Below are positions 8,357 through 20,174 of a stretch of DNA of 64,000 nucleotides, piece by piece. Where the stretch lies: positions 1-64,000 of the forward strand of contig JAFRQH010000012.1 of assembly GCA_017428725.1 (NCBI GenBank), given 5' to 3'. Position 1 is the first letter of the stretch; every line of letters begins with the position of its first letter. Below the pieces are notes generated by a model. It ran no database searches. It saw only the letters and a list, made by a program, of their open reading frames with translations, and had not been told where the DNA came from. Source of the DNA: Bacteroidales bacterium. Its GTDB lineage: Bacteria > Bacteroidota > Bacteroidia > Bacteroidales > UBA932. The translations under genes and the position numbers were made by a program.

Positions 8357-10297
8357 ATGTACATCAAACGAATCATTCTCCTGTCGTCTGCCGCGGCGCT
8401 CCTGTTCTGTGGCGCAGCCGGTGCCCAGACGCTGACGCTCCGGCTGAAGGAGGCGCAGAAAGATGTCAGCCCGATGCTTTACGGGCTGATGACCGAAGAG
8501 ATCAACTATGCCTACGAAGGCGGGCTGTATGCGCAGCTGGTGCGTGATCCGCAGGTCAAGGAGCTGGTGCAGCCGCAGCGCGGCCAGTCCGGCCCCGTCC
8601 GCCCGCGCTACTGGGAGCTGTCCGACCCGGACGGCGCCACGATGACCCTCCGCCAGAACGAAGCGCACGTCAACTATCGGAACAACTCCCTGCTCGTGGA
8701 GGCCAGGCGCTCCGGGGCGGCCCTGCTCAACCGCGGCTTCTGGGGGATGGCCGTGCGTCCCGCCACGACCTATCAGGGTTCCCTCTATGCCAAGGGCGCC
8801 GGCTCCCTGACCGTCTCGCTGGTCTCCACCGACGGCGGCACCGTCTATGCCTCGCAGCGCGTCTCGGGCCTGGGCGCCGACTGGCGCAAATTCGAATTCC
8901 GCCTCGCCACCGGAGCGGCGTTCGCGCCCACCAAGGACGCGATGCTGCGTATCGCCTTCGACGCGCCGGGCACGTACCAGCTCACGCGCGTGATGCTCTT
9001 CCCGCCCAGCTACAAGGGCCACGGCCTGCGCTCCGACCTGATGGAGCTGATGGCTGGGATGAAGCCGGCATTCCTCCGTTTCCCTGGCGGCAACTACCTG
9101 GAAGGCAATACGTTCCACGAGCGTTTCGACTGGAAGCGCACCATCGGTGACGTCAACTTCCGTCCGGGCCATCAATGCCCTTGGGGCTACTGGTCTTCCG
9201 ACGGCCTGGGCCTGCTGGAGTTCCTGACCTGGATCGAGGACCTGGGCGGCGAGCCCATCCTGGGCGTGTTCGCCGGCTATACCCTGAACCGCGACTATGT
9301 CGAAGGTGAGTACCTGGAGCCTTTCATCCAGGACGCCCTGGACGAGATCGAATACGTGATCGGCGGCCCGGAGACCAAATGGGGCGGCCAGCGCGTGCGG
9401 GACGGCCATCCGGCCCCCTTCAAACTGCACTACGTGGAGATCGGCAACGAAGACTTCTTCGACCGTTCCGGCTCCTACCAGGGCCGTTACATGCAGTTCT
9501 ACAAGGCCATCAAGGCCAAGTATCCCCAGCTGCAGATCATCGCCAGCACCAGCGAGCAGCAGTTCTATGACGGTGGCGTCATGGACCGCAGGGACCTGCA
9601 GCTCGACATCGTAGACGAGCACTACTACCGCAACACCCTGGGGATGTACCGGGCGGCCTTCCAGTACGACAGCTACGACCGCAACGGCCCCAAGGTCTTC
9701 TGCGGTGAGTGGGCCTCGCGCGAGGGCGAGCCGACCACCAACCTCAACGCCGCGCTCGGCGACGCCGCCTGGATGGCCTGCATGGAGCGCAACTCCGACC
9801 ACGTGATCGCCTCCTGCTACGCGCCGCTCTTCGTCAATGTCAGCGAGGGCGCGATGCAGTGGCGCAGCGACCTGCTCGGCTACGACGCCCTGTCCGCTTA
9901 CGGTTCCCCGTCCTACTACGCCCAGTGCCTGTTCGCCCAGTACCTCGGCGACAAGATCCTGCCGGTGTCGGCGGAAGGCATCCCGACCTTCACGGCCGAT
10001 GACCGCGAGGGCGGCGAACTGCCCCAGATCTACTACACGGCCACGATGGACAGCAAGTCCGGCCGGATCTACCTCAAGCTCGTCAACGCCGTGGGCACGC
10101 CGCAGACCGTCAAGCTGGCCTTCGACGGCAAGCGCCCGGTCCGCGACATCAAGAAGGTCGAGATCGCGGCCGACGACCCGCTGGCGACCAACAGCATCGA
10201 CGCTCCCACGGCAGTCGTGCCGGTCGAGTCCGTCGTGCGCCTCCGGAAGGGCGCCGTGACCCTGAGCCCCTATTCCATCACCGTATTGGAGTTCTAG
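8357..10297 (+). CDS. Secreted GH51 alpha-L-arabinofuranosidase
   Basis: A 646-residue protein with a cleavable signal peptide (ending GAAGAQ, about residue 23). It has the large GH51 layout: an N-terminal beta-domain with a CBM4-like insert (about 95-215), then a TIM barrel with FRFPGGNYLEG near 240, general acid in EIGNED near residue 365 and nucleophile in CGEWAS near residue 450, and a C-terminal beta-sandwich ending VLEF. It should release arabinofuranose from arabinoxylan, arabinan or arabinogalactan fragments in the periplasm. It lies 36 bases after the esterase-GH43 gene and 3 bases before a CE1-like gene. It differs clearly from the second GH51 at 27484, which lacks the insert. Confidence 0.92.
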   Translation: MYIKRIILLSSAAALLFCGAAGAQTLTLRLKEAQKDVSPMLYGLMTEEINYAYEGGLYAQLVRDPQVKELVQPQRGQSGPVRPRYWELSDPDGATMTLRQNEAHVNYRNNSLLVEARRSGAALLNRGFWGMAVRPATTYQGSLYAKGAGSLTVSLVSTDGGTVYASQRVSGLGADWRKFEFRLATGAAFAPTKDAMLRIAFDAPGTYQLTRVMLFPPSYKGHGLRSDLMELMAGMKPAFLRFPGGNYLEGNTFHERFDWKRTIGDVNFRPGHQCPWGYWSSDGLGLLEFLTWIEDLGGEPILGVFAGYTLNRDYVEGEYLEPFIQDALDEIEYVIGGPETKWGGQRVRDGHPAPFKLHYVEIGNEDFFDRSGSYQGRYMQFYKAIKAKYPQLQIIASTSEQQFYDGGVMDRRDLQLDIVDEHYYRNTLGMYRAAFQYDSYDRNGPKVFCGEWASREGEPTTNLNAALGDAAWMACMERNSDHVIASCYAPLFVNVSEGAMQWRSDLLGYDALSAYGSPSYYAQCLFAQYLGDKILPVSAEGIPTFTADDREGGELPQIYYTATMDSKSGRIYLKLVNAVGTPQTVKLAFDGKRPVRDIKKVEIAADDPLATNSIDAPTAVVPVESVVRLRKGAVTLSPYSITVLEF

Positions 10298-12561
<2,264 letters not shown>

Positions 12562-12572
12562 TTACTCGGGAT

Positions 12573-14147
12573 ATGAAGCGTTGTTTCTATATCCTGGCCT
12601 GCGTGCTATGCCTGGGCGCCTGCGCCCGGCCGCAGACGCTCTGCGTCAATCCGCTGACCTATACGGACATCCCTGACAACGACGTGATCCGCGTGGGGGA
12701 GGACTATTATATGGTCAGCACCACGATGTATTTCTGTCCGGGCGCGCCCATCATGCAATCGCGCGACCTGGTGCACTGGCGGATCGTGGACTATGTCTAC
12801 GACTGCCTCGAGGATGACGACGTCTACAACCTGCGCGACGGCGCCAACGCCTACGGCCGCGGCCAGTGGGCTGCGTCGCTGCGCTACGAGAACGGCCGTT
12901 TCTGGGTGCTGTTCATCGCCAACGACCAACGCAAGACCTATGTCTATTCCACGCCGCAGATCGGCACGAAGTGGGAGCGGACGGTGATCGACCGGCCCTT
13001 CCACGACGCGTCGCTCCTGTTCGAGGACGGACGCGTGTACGTGGTCTGGGGCGGTGGAGACATCCGCATCACCGAGCTGGAGCCGGACCTGTCCGGCATC
13101 AAGGAAGGCGGCGTGGACCAGCTGCTGTTCTCCTCGCCGCGCCAGGGCTACGGCCTGCGCGCGGAGGGTTCCCACATCTACCACATCGGCGACTGGTACT
13201 ACGTGCTGGTGATCGACTGGCCCTCCGGTGGCCCGCGCACGGAGACCTGCTGGCGCAGCCGCGAGCTGCTCGGCCCCTACGAGCCGAAGACCATCCTGCA
13301 GGGTGAGTTCGACGGGCGCAAAGACGGCGTGGCGCAGGGCGCCATCGTGCAGACGCAGCGCGGCGACTGGTATGCCGTGATGTTCCAGGACCACGGCGCG
13401 GTGGGCCGCATCCCGACCCTGCAGCCCGTCACCTGGGTGGATGGCTGGCCGATCCTGGGAGACGACGGCGTCCCCGTCAAGGAGTTCCCGGTCAACCTGC
13501 CCCCGGACGGGGAGGATTATGTCTGGGCCTCCGACGAATTTGATTCCGGCAAGCTGGCGCTCGTCTGGCAGTGGAACCATAAGCCGCTGGACGGCTGCTG
13601 GTCGCTCACCGACCGGCCAGGCTGGCTGCGCCTGACCACGGGCCAGCTCGCCACCGGCCTGCCGGATGCGCGCAACACGCTCACGCAGCGCACCTTCGGT
13701 CCCCGGTGCGTGAGCGAGGTCGAAGTGGACGGGACTGCGCTCAAGGTGGGGGACTTCGCCGGCCTCAGCGCCTTCCAGAGCCACCGCGCCGACATCGGTC
13801 TCCGCCGCACGGACCGGGGCCTGGAGCTGTATGCCGTGGTGGAGACCCCGCAGCGCGAGGGCCGCACCGTCCGGCGCGTGCAGCGGGAACTCCTCTGCGT
13901 GCCGGCCGGGGCGCCCGTCGTCCAGTTGCGGATCCGCTACGACTTCGACACGGACCAGGCCTGGCTGGCCTACCGGTGGCCGCAGGACCCGGCGTCCTGG
14001 AAGGAGCTGGACGAACCGCTCCGGATGCGTTATACCCTGGATTATTTCACCGGCTACCGCTCTGCTCTCTACTGCTATGCCACGCAGGAGTTGGGCGGGT
14101 GCGCCGATTTCAATTATTTCCGACAAACCACAGTTACCGATGAATAG
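12573..14147 (+). CDS. Lipoprotein GH43 beta-xylosidase / arabinofuranosidase
   Basis: A 524-residue lipoprotein (lipobox LGAC, Cys about 17). Residues 25-310 form a GH43 propeller: base Asp in YTDIPDNDVIRVGEDYYM, a second Asp in FHDASLLFEDG, acid Glu in RAEGSHIYHIGDWYY. Residues 330-520 match the C-terminal beta-sandwich found in the beta-xylosidase type of GH43 (DUF1349/GH43_C2-like). It probably trims xylose or arabinose from oligosaccharides. The ATG at 12573 is 11 bases after the preceding stop; upstream in-frame codons would run into the previous gene and lack a signal peptide. The 3' end overlaps the GH31 gene by eight bases. Confidence 0.9.
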   Translation: MKRCFYILACVLCLGACARPQTLCVNPLTYTDIPDNDVIRVGEDYYMVSTTMYFCPGAPIMQSRDLVHWRIVDYVYDCLEDDDVYNLRDGANAYGRGQWAASLRYENGRFWVLFIANDQRKTYVYSTPQIGTKWERTVIDRPFHDASLLFEDGRVYVVWGGGDIRITELEPDLSGIKEGGVDQLLFSSPRQGYGLRAEGSHIYHIGDWYYVLVIDWPSGGPRTETCWRSRELLGPYEPKTILQGEFDGRKDGVAQGAIVQTQRGDWYAVMFQDHGAVGRIPTLQPVTWVDGWPILGDDGVPVKEFPVNLPPDGEDYVWASDEFDSGKLALVWQWNHKPLDGCWSLTDRPGWLRLTTGQLATGLPDARNTLTQRTFGPRCVSEVEVDGTALKVGDFAGLSAFQSHRADIGLRRTDRGLELYAVVETPQREGRTVRRVQRELLCVPAGAPVVQLRIRYDFDTDQAWLAYRWPQDPASWKELDEPLRMRYTLDYFTGYRSALYCYATQELGGCADFNYFRQTTVTDE

Positions 14148-16476
14148 ACCCATTATTGCCTTATTGTTGCTGGTGACCGCCGGGTTGACTGCCTGGGCCC
14201 AGGATGCCGTCACCGTCCAGTTCTACACGCCCTCGGTGGTGCGGATCGTCAAAGGCGGTCCCGCCCCGGCGCACAGCTATGCCGTCACGGCGCAGCCCCA
14301 GGCGGTCGCCGTGAAGACCACCGCCGGCAAGTCCGGCATCACCTACGCCAGTGCGGCCCTCAAGGTGTCCGTGGCGCCCGACGGGACCGTCCGGTTCCAG
14401 GATGCGCGCGGACGGCTCCTGCTCAAGGAGGGCGACTGGGGCTTCGAGACGCGCTCTTCCGGCGTGGACCAGGGCGCCAGGATCGTCCGCCAGACCTTCC
14501 TGCCGGAGGCCGGCGAGCCGTTCTACGGCCTGGGCATCCTGCAGGACGGTGCGCTGAACCTGCGCGGCAAGACCCGCCGGATGGTCCAGGACAACACCGA
14601 GGATTTCGTCAACATCGTGCAGTCCGTGCGGGGCTACGGCCTCTTCTGGGACAATCCTTCCCCGACCCTCTTCCGCGATGACGGGCAGGGGATGCTCTTC
14701 GAGTCCGAGGTGGGGGAGGTCGTGGACTACTACTTCATCTATGGCGGCAGCGCCGACGGGGTGATCGCCGGGATCCGTGCGCTCACCGGCCGCGTGCCGA
14801 TGCTGCCCCTCTGGAGCTATGGTTTCATGCAGTGCCGCGAACGCTACCGCAGCAGCGCCGAACTGCTCGGCGCCCTGCGGGGATACCGCGAGCGGGGCGT
14901 CCCCCTGGACTGCATCATCCAGGACTGGCAGTACTGGGGCAACAATTATCTGTGGAATGCGATGGAGTTCCTCAACGACGACTTCCGCAATGCGCAGGCG
15001 ATGATCGACGAGGTCCACGAGCGCAATGCCCACCTGATGATCTCCATCTGGTCCTCTTTCGGCCCGATGACCCGGCAGTTCCGCGAACTCCAGGAGCAGG
15101 GGCACCTGCTGGACATGGGCACGTGGCCGCGCAGCGGCCTGCCCGACTGGCCGCCCATCATGGAGTATCCTTCCGGCGTGCGTCCCTATGATCCGTTCAG
15201 CGCCGAGGCCCGCGACCTCTACTGGCGCTATCTCTCCAAGATGTGGGAGATGGGCCTGGACGCCTGGTGGATGGATTCCACCGAACCGGACCACCACAGC
15301 CTCCGCCGCAGGCGCGACGACGATTTCGAGCTGATGACCGCTGACGGGTCCCTGCGCCGGGTGCGCAACGCCTACCCGATCACGGCCGTGGAGGGGGTCT
15401 ACGACCACCAGCGGGCCGCCACCTCCGACCGCCGCGTCACCATCCTGACCCGCTCGGCCTATGCCGGCCAGCAGCGCACGGGCGCCAACACCTGGAGCGG
15501 CGACGTCAATTCGAACTGGCCGACGCTGCGCGCCCAGATCCCTGCGGGACTGGGCTTCGCCCTGACGGGCAACCCCAACTTCAACACCGACTGCGGCGGC
15601 TTCTTCCCGGGCGGGTACAACCGCCGCGGCGCCAGCGCCACCTGCGCGCAGAACCCGCGCTTCCAGGAGCTCTATGTGCGCTGGCTGCAGTACGGGGCCT
15701 TCAGCCCGATGATGCGCAGCCACGGCGAGAGCTCCCGCCGGGAGATCTGGGAATTCGGCGCGCCGGGCGAGCCGGTCTACGACGCCATCGCGTCCACGAT
15801 CCGTCTGCGCTACAAGCTGATGCCTTACATCTACGGCACGGCCTGGGACGTGACGGCCTCGGACGGGACCTTCCAGCGCGCGCTGGTGATGGATTTCGCC
15901 GCCGACAAGGCGGTGTGGGAGCTTCCGGACGAGTTCCTGTTCGGACGCTCGCTGCTCGTCGCCCCGGTCGTGAAGGCCCAGTACACCTCCGAGGAGGTGC
16001 GCTGGCAGGACGAGCCTGTGGATTTCTCCGGCGAGCGCAGCACGCAGGTCTACCTCCCGAAGGGGACCGACTGGTACGACTTCTGGACGGGCGAGCGCCT
16101 CAAGGGCGGGCAGACGCTCACGCGCAGCACGCACCTCGACACCGTGCCACTGTATGTGCGCGCCGGCGGCATCATCCCGCTGGGCCCGGACGTGCAGTAT
16201 GTTTCGGAGAAGCCTTGGGACGCCCTCGAGGTCCGCGTGTACCCGGGCGCCGACGGCCGCTTCACCCTCTATGAGGACGAGGGCGACGGCTATGCTTACG
16301 AGCAGGGCGCCTGCTCCGAGATCGAATTCACCCTCAAGGGACGTACGCTCACGGTCGGGGAGCGCCGCGGTTCCTTCCCGGGGATGCTCCGGGAGCGGAC
16401 CTTCCGCATCGTGACCCCGGACGGCCGTTCGCAGGAGATTTCCTACGACGGGAGCAGCCTTAGCATAAAACTGTAA
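14140..16476 (+). CDS. Secreted GH31 alpha-glycosidase (alpha-xylosidase-like)
   Basis: A 778-residue secreted enzyme (signal ending AWAQ, about residue 21) with the GH31 order: N-terminal galactose-mutarotase-like domain, catalytic barrel (about 215-560), proximal and distal beta-domains. The nucleophile is the Asp of WMDSTEPD near residue 377, and the acid/base is in TWSGDV near 454. LPLWSYGFMQCRERY and MMRSHGE are typical of GH31 alpha-xylosidases of Bacteroidetes. It would remove alpha-xylose (for example from xyloglucan fragments) or alpha-glucose. Its presence beside GH43, GH51 and esterases hints at an arabinose-bearing xyloglucan or mixed hemicellulose. The ATG overlaps the preceding GH43 stop by eight bases, which suggests translational coupling. 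Confidence 0.9.
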   Translation: MNRPIIALLLLVTAGLTAWAQDAVTVQFYTPSVVRIVKGGPAPAHSYAVTAQPQAVAVKTTAGKSGITYASAALKVSVAPDGTVRFQDARGRLLLKEGDWGFETRSSGVDQGARIVRQTFLPEAGEPFYGLGILQDGALNLRGKTRRMVQDNTEDFVNIVQSVRGYGLFWDNPSPTLFRDDGQGMLFESEVGEVVDYYFIYGGSADGVIAGIRALTGRVPMLPLWSYGFMQCRERYRSSAELLGALRGYRERGVPLDCIIQDWQYWGNNYLWNAMEFLNDDFRNAQAMIDEVHERNAHLMISIWSSFGPMTRQFRELQEQGHLLDMGTWPRSGLPDWPPIMEYPSGVRPYDPFSAEARDLYWRYLSKMWEMGLDAWWMDSTEPDHHSLRRRRDDDFELMTADGSLRRVRNAYPITAVEGVYDHQRAATSDRRVTILTRSAYAGQQRTGANTWSGDVNSNWPTLRAQIPAGLGFALTGNPNFNTDCGGFFPGGYNRRGASATCAQNPRFQELYVRWLQYGAFSPMMRSHGESSRREIWEFGAPGEPVYDAIASTIRLRYKLMPYIYGTAWDVTASDGTFQRALVMDFAADKAVWELPDEFLFGRSLLVAPVVKAQYTSEEVRWQDEPVDFSGERSTQVYLPKGTDWYDFWTGERLKGGQTLTRSTHLDTVPLYVRAGGIIPLGPDVQYVSEKPWDALEVRVYPGADGRFTLYEDEGDGYAYEQGACSEIEFTLKGRTLTVGERRGSFPGMLRERTFRIVTPDGRSQEISYDGSSLSIKL

Positions 16477-16496
16477 GGCTTTCCGGAAAAAATTAT

Positions 16497-16504
16497 TACC
16501 TTTA
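16497..16504 (+). promoter_or_regulatory. Putative internal promoter box before the mutarotase gene
   Basis: TACCTTTA, one base from TANNTTTG, ends six bases before the ATG at 16511 in the AT-rich gap after GH31. It could give separate expression of the mutarotase-symporter-araDAB part. Confidence 0.4.
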
Positions 16505-16510
16505 CACGAT

Positions 16511-17602
16511 ATGAAATCTGCCAAATACCTTCTGCTGGCCGTCTGTGCCATCGCTGCGGCCGCCTGCACGGGCGGCAAGACGCAGGAAAACCGTTTCTAC
16601 AAGCTGTCCAACAAGGCCGGGATGAAAGTGACCGTCACCAACTACGGTGGCCGCATCACCGCCATCGTGCTGCCCGACAAGGACGGGGTCAAGCGCGACG
16701 TGGTCCTGGGTTTCGACAAGGTCGAGGACTACTATCCCGAGAACAACCAGACCGACTTCGGCGCCTCCATCGGCCGCTATGCCAACCGCATCGCCCAGGG
16801 CAAGTTCACCCTGGACGGCGTGGAGTACGACCTGCCGAAGAACAATTTCGGGCATTGCCTGCACGGCGGCCCCACCGGCTGGCAGTACCAGCCGTATACG
16901 GTCGTCGAGGCCGATGCGCGCCACATCAAGCTGCGGATGGACTCCCCGGACGGGGACAACAATTTCCCGGGCGCCGTCACGGCCTTCGTGACTTACACGC
17001 TGACCGACGACAACCGGATCGACATCGCCTATGAGGCCGTGTCCACGGCCCCGACGATCATCAACATGACCAACCACAGCTACTTCAACCTCGCCGGTGA
17101 TCCAGCAAACCACAGCATCTGCGACGACGTGCTCTACATCAACGCCTCGCAGTACACGCCGGTGGACGACACGTATATGACCACGGGCGAGATCCTGCCG
17201 GTAGCCGGCACGCCGATGGACTTCACCACGCCGCACAAGGTGGGTGACCACATCACCGAGTTCGAGTTCGAACAGCTCAAGAACGGCAACGGCTACGACC
17301 ACAACTGGGTGCTCGACACCCACGGCAGCATGGACCTCGTGGCGGTGGAACTCTACTGCCCCCAGACCGGCATCGACCTCAAGGTCTACACCGACGAGCC
17401 GGGCATCCAGGTCTACTCCGGCAACTTCCTCGACGGCACGGTGACCGGCAAGGGCGGGGTCGTGTACCAGCAGCGCACCGGCATCTGCCTTGAGACGCAG
17501 CATTATCCCGACAGCCCCAACAAGCCCCAGTGGCCTTCCGTGGTGCTGCGGCCCGGCGAGACCTACCACAGCCACTGCGTCTTCGCCTTCTCCCTGAAGT
17601 AA
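16511..17602 (+). CDS. galM: Aldose 1-epimerase (mutarotase), lipoprotein
   Basis: A 363-residue aldose 1-epimerase with a lipoprotein signal (AAAC, Cys about 19). It interconverts the alpha and beta anomers of free sugars, here probably arabinose or other monosaccharides released by the enzymes upstream. Catalytic residues are visible: His in CLHGGPTGW, His in NHSYFNL, Asp in GYDHNW and the general base Glu in CLETQHYPDSPN. Periplasmic location follows from the signal. The next gene, 19 bases on, is a sodium:solute symporter, so the pair probably prepares and imports the sugar. In Bacteroides a mutarotase is likewise found in arabinose loci. Confidence 0.93.
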   Translation: MKSAKYLLLAVCAIAAAACTGGKTQENRFYKLSNKAGMKVTVTNYGGRITAIVLPDKDGVKRDVVLGFDKVEDYYPENNQTDFGASIGRYANRIAQGKFTLDGVEYDLPKNNFGHCLHGGPTGWQYQPYTVVEADARHIKLRMDSPDGDNNFPGAVTAFVTYTLTDDNRIDIAYEAVSTAPTIINMTNHSYFNLAGDPANHSICDDVLYINASQYTPVDDTYMTTGEILPVAGTPMDFTTPHKVGDHITEFEFEQLKNGNGYDHNWVLDTHGSMDLVAVELYCPQTGIDLKVYTDEPGIQVYSGNFLDGTVTGKGGVVYQQRTGICLETQHYPDSPNKPQWPSVVLRPGETYHSHCVFAFSLK

Positions 17603-17621
17603 TCCAAAACCAACTTGTTAT

Positions 17622-19343
17622 ATGCTTAGTATCTTGCCTTTGCAGGCCGCGGACCTGAACCGCATCTCCCTGGCATCCTGGGACTGGATCGTCATCGGCC
17701 TGTTCTTCCTCGCGATGGTGTGGATCTGCTGGGACGTCTCCCGCAAGAAGAAGGAGACCTCGGGAGACTACTTCCTGAGCGGCCGCACCGCCACCTGGAT
17801 CGCCATCGGCGCCTCCATCTTCGCCTCCAACATCGGCTCCGAGCACCTCATCGGCCTCGCGGGCACCGGCGCCTCCGCCGGCATGGCCCAGGCCCACTGG
17901 GAGATCCAGGGCTGGATGATCCTCATCCTGGGCTGGGTCTTCGTGCCCTTCTACGAGCGCAGCATGGTCTACACGATGCCCGAGTTCCTCGAGAAGCGCT
18001 ACAACAAGGAGAGCCGCGGGATCCTGACCTGGCTGTCCCTGGCCAGCTACGTGCTCACCAAGGTCTCCGTCACCGTGCTGGCGGGCGGCCTGGCGCTGAA
18101 CACCCTGCTGGGCATCAACTTCTGGGTGGCAGCCCTGGCCCTGGTGATCATCACCGCCATCTATACCGTCATCGGCGGCATGGAGTCCGTCCTCAAGACC
18201 TCGGTCCTGCAGACGCCGATCCTGCTGCTCGGCTCGCTGGTCATCCTCTGGCTGGGCCTGCGCGAGCTTGGCGGCTGGAACGCGATGATGGACATCTGCC
18301 GCGCGCAGCCGGTCAACGACCTCGGAGACAATATGACCGACCTGATGCGCAGCGGCCAGGACAAGGAGTTCCCGTGGTACGGCGCCCTCTTCGGCTCCGC
18401 CATCATCGGATTCTGGTACTGGTGTACCGACCAGTTCATCGTCCAGCGCGTCCTCTCCGGCAAGAACCAGAAGGAGTCCCGCCGCGGCACGATCTTCGGG
18501 GCTTACCTCAAGCTCCTGCCGGTGTTCCTGTTCCTCATCCCCGGTATGATCGCCTTCGCGCTCACCAAGCATCCCGAGTCCGCCATCGGACAGACCCTCG
18601 CCGCCGCCCTCGGCGTGCAGGCCGACGGCACCGTCGCGAACCCGGACATCGCCTTCCCGATGCTCGTCAACACCCTGCTGCCGGTCGGCCTCAAGGGCGT
18701 GGTGATCTGCGGCATCCTCGCCGCCCTGATGAGCTCCCTGGCCTCGCTTTACAATTCCTCCGCGATGCTCTACACGATCGACATCTACAAGCGCAAGCAC
18801 CCTGAGACCGAGGAGAAGCGCCTCGTGCTCATCGGCCGTATCGCCACCGTCGTCGTGGTCGTGCTCGGCGTGCTGTGGATCTTCGTGATCCAGCGGATGG
18901 GCAAGAGCCTGTACAACTACATCCAGAGCGTCCAGAGCCTGCTGGCCCCGGCCATCGCCGCGGTGTTCCTGCTCGGCGTCTGCTGGAAGAAGACCTCGCC
19001 CAAGGCCGGTATGTGGACCCTCATCGTGGGTCTGGTGCTCGGCTTCACGCGCCTGATCACGATGATCATCAACCCGCAGGCCCACAACGTGTTCACCTTC
19101 ATCTTCAACGAGCTGAACGTGTATGCGTTCTGCGTCTGGATGTTCCTCTTCTGCGTCGCCCTGGCCATCGTGGTCACCCTGCTGACCCCGAAGCCGTCCG
19201 ACAAGCAGGTGGAGGGCTTGTGCTTCGGCACGGCTACGCCTGAGCAGAAGGCCGCCACGCGCGCTTCCTGGGGCGCCTGGGACATCATCCATACTTGTAT
19301 CATCCTGGCCTTCACGGTCGCTTTCTACATTTATTTCTGGTAG
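17622..19343 (+). CDS. Sodium:solute symporter (SGLT/SSS family), probable arabinose importer
   Basis: A 573-residue inner-membrane transporter of the SSS family, with about 14 hydrophobic segments. Diagnostic stretches are SGRTATWIAIGASIFASNIGSEHLIG (TM1 sodium-site region, about residues 52-77) and WYWCTDQFIVQRVL in the middle. It couples sugar uptake to the sodium gradient. Its place between a mutarotase and araD-araA-araB makes L-arabinose the best guess for the substrate; glucose or galactose transport cannot be excluded from the sequence. Three bases separate it from araD. Confidence 0.9.
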   Translation: MLSILPLQAADLNRISLASWDWIVIGLFFLAMVWICWDVSRKKKETSGDYFLSGRTATWIAIGASIFASNIGSEHLIGLAGTGASAGMAQAHWEIQGWMILILGWVFVPFYERSMVYTMPEFLEKRYNKESRGILTWLSLASYVLTKVSVTVLAGGLALNTLLGINFWVAALALVIITAIYTVIGGMESVLKTSVLQTPILLLGSLVILWLGLRELGGWNAMMDICRAQPVNDLGDNMTDLMRSGQDKEFPWYGALFGSAIIGFWYWCTDQFIVQRVLSGKNQKESRRGTIFGAYLKLLPVFLFLIPGMIAFALTKHPESAIGQTLAAALGVQADGTVANPDIAFPMLVNTLLPVGLKGVVICGILAALMSSLASLYNSSAMLYTIDIYKRKHPETEEKRLVLIGRIATVVVVVLGVLWIFVIQRMGKSLYNYIQSVQSLLAPAIAAVFLLGVCWKKTSPKAGMWTLIVGLVLGFTRLITMIINPQAHNVFTFIFNELNVYAFCVWMFLFCVALAIVVTLLTPKPSDKQVEGLCFGTATPEQKAATRASWGAWDIIHTCIILAFTVAFYIYFW

Positions 19344-19346
19344 CAT

Positions 19347-20147
19347 ATGCTTGAAGAACTCAAAGCCAAAGTATGCCAGGCCAACCTGGACCTGGTCCGG
19401 CACGGACTCGTGGTCTTCACCTGGGGCAACGTGTCCGCCATCGACCGCGCCAGCGGCCTGGTGGTGATCAAACCCTCCGGCGTCAGCTACGACGCGATGA
19501 AACCGGAGGACATGGTGGTCGTCGACCTGGACGGCAACGTGGTGGAGGGGAGTCTCAACCCTTCCTCCGACACGCCGACCCACGTCGTGCTCTACAAGGC
19601 CTTCCCCAACATCGGCGGCATCGTCCACACCCATTCGACCTTCGCCACGGGCTGGGCCCAGGCGGGGATGGACATCCCCAACATCGGCACGACCCACTCC
19701 GACTATTTCCACGATGACATCCCGTGCACGCGCACGATGCGCAGGGCCGAGGTCTTCGGCGAATACGAGAAAGAGACCGGCAACGTCATCGTGGAGCGTT
19801 TCGAGGGGATGAATCCCGACGACACGCCGGGCGTGCTCGTGCAGAACCACGGCCCCTTCGTCTGGGGGACGGACGCCGACAACGCCGTCCACAATGCCGT
19901 GGTCCTCGAGGAGGTGGCCAAGATGGCCTTCATCTCGATGACCCTGCACATCACGACGCTCGACCTGATCAACCACAAGCCGGCGATGAACCGCTTCCTG
20001 ATCGAGAAGCATTACAGTCGCAAGCACGGCCCCGACGCCTATTACGGCCAGACCAAGAGGCAGGCCGCCAAGAAGACGGGCCCGAAGAAACGGGCCACCA
20101 CGAAACTGGCTGCCAAGAGACAGGCCAAAAAGAAGGACAAAGAATAA
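19347..20147 (+). CDS. araD: L-ribulose-5-phosphate 4-epimerase with a lysine-rich C-terminal tail
   Basis: Residues 1-235 are a complete class II aldolase-type AraD: zinc ligands HTHS near residue 95, the Asp and Ser of SSDTPTH just before, and a C-terminus [10 protein letters not shown] where the E. coli enzyme also ends. The enzyme converts L-ribulose 5-phosphate to D-xylulose 5-phosphate for the pentose phosphate pathway. Unusually, 31 further residues (236-266) follow, with 11 Lys and 3 Arg, many Ala and two similar blocks (KRQAAKK and KRQAKKK). The reading frame is continuous and ends 27 bases before araA, so this is not an obvious frameshift. The tail resembles those of histone H1-like bacterial proteins; its role is unknown. 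Confidence 0.94.
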   Translation: MLEELKAKVCQANLDLVRHGLVVFTWGNVSAIDRASGLVVIKPSGVSYDAMKPEDMVVVDLDGNVVEGSLNPSSDTPTHVVLYKAFPNIGGIVHTHSTFATGWAQAGMDIPNIGTTHSDYFHDDIPCTRTMRRAEVFGEYEKETGNVIVERFEGMNPDDTPGVLVQNHGPFVWGTDADNAVHNAVVLEEVAKMAFISMTLHITTLDLINHKPAMNRFLIEKHYSRKHGPDAYYGQTKRQAAKKTGPKKRATTKLAAKRQAKKKDKE

Positions 20148-20174
20148 CACTCACAATTAAAAACCCATACCGAT

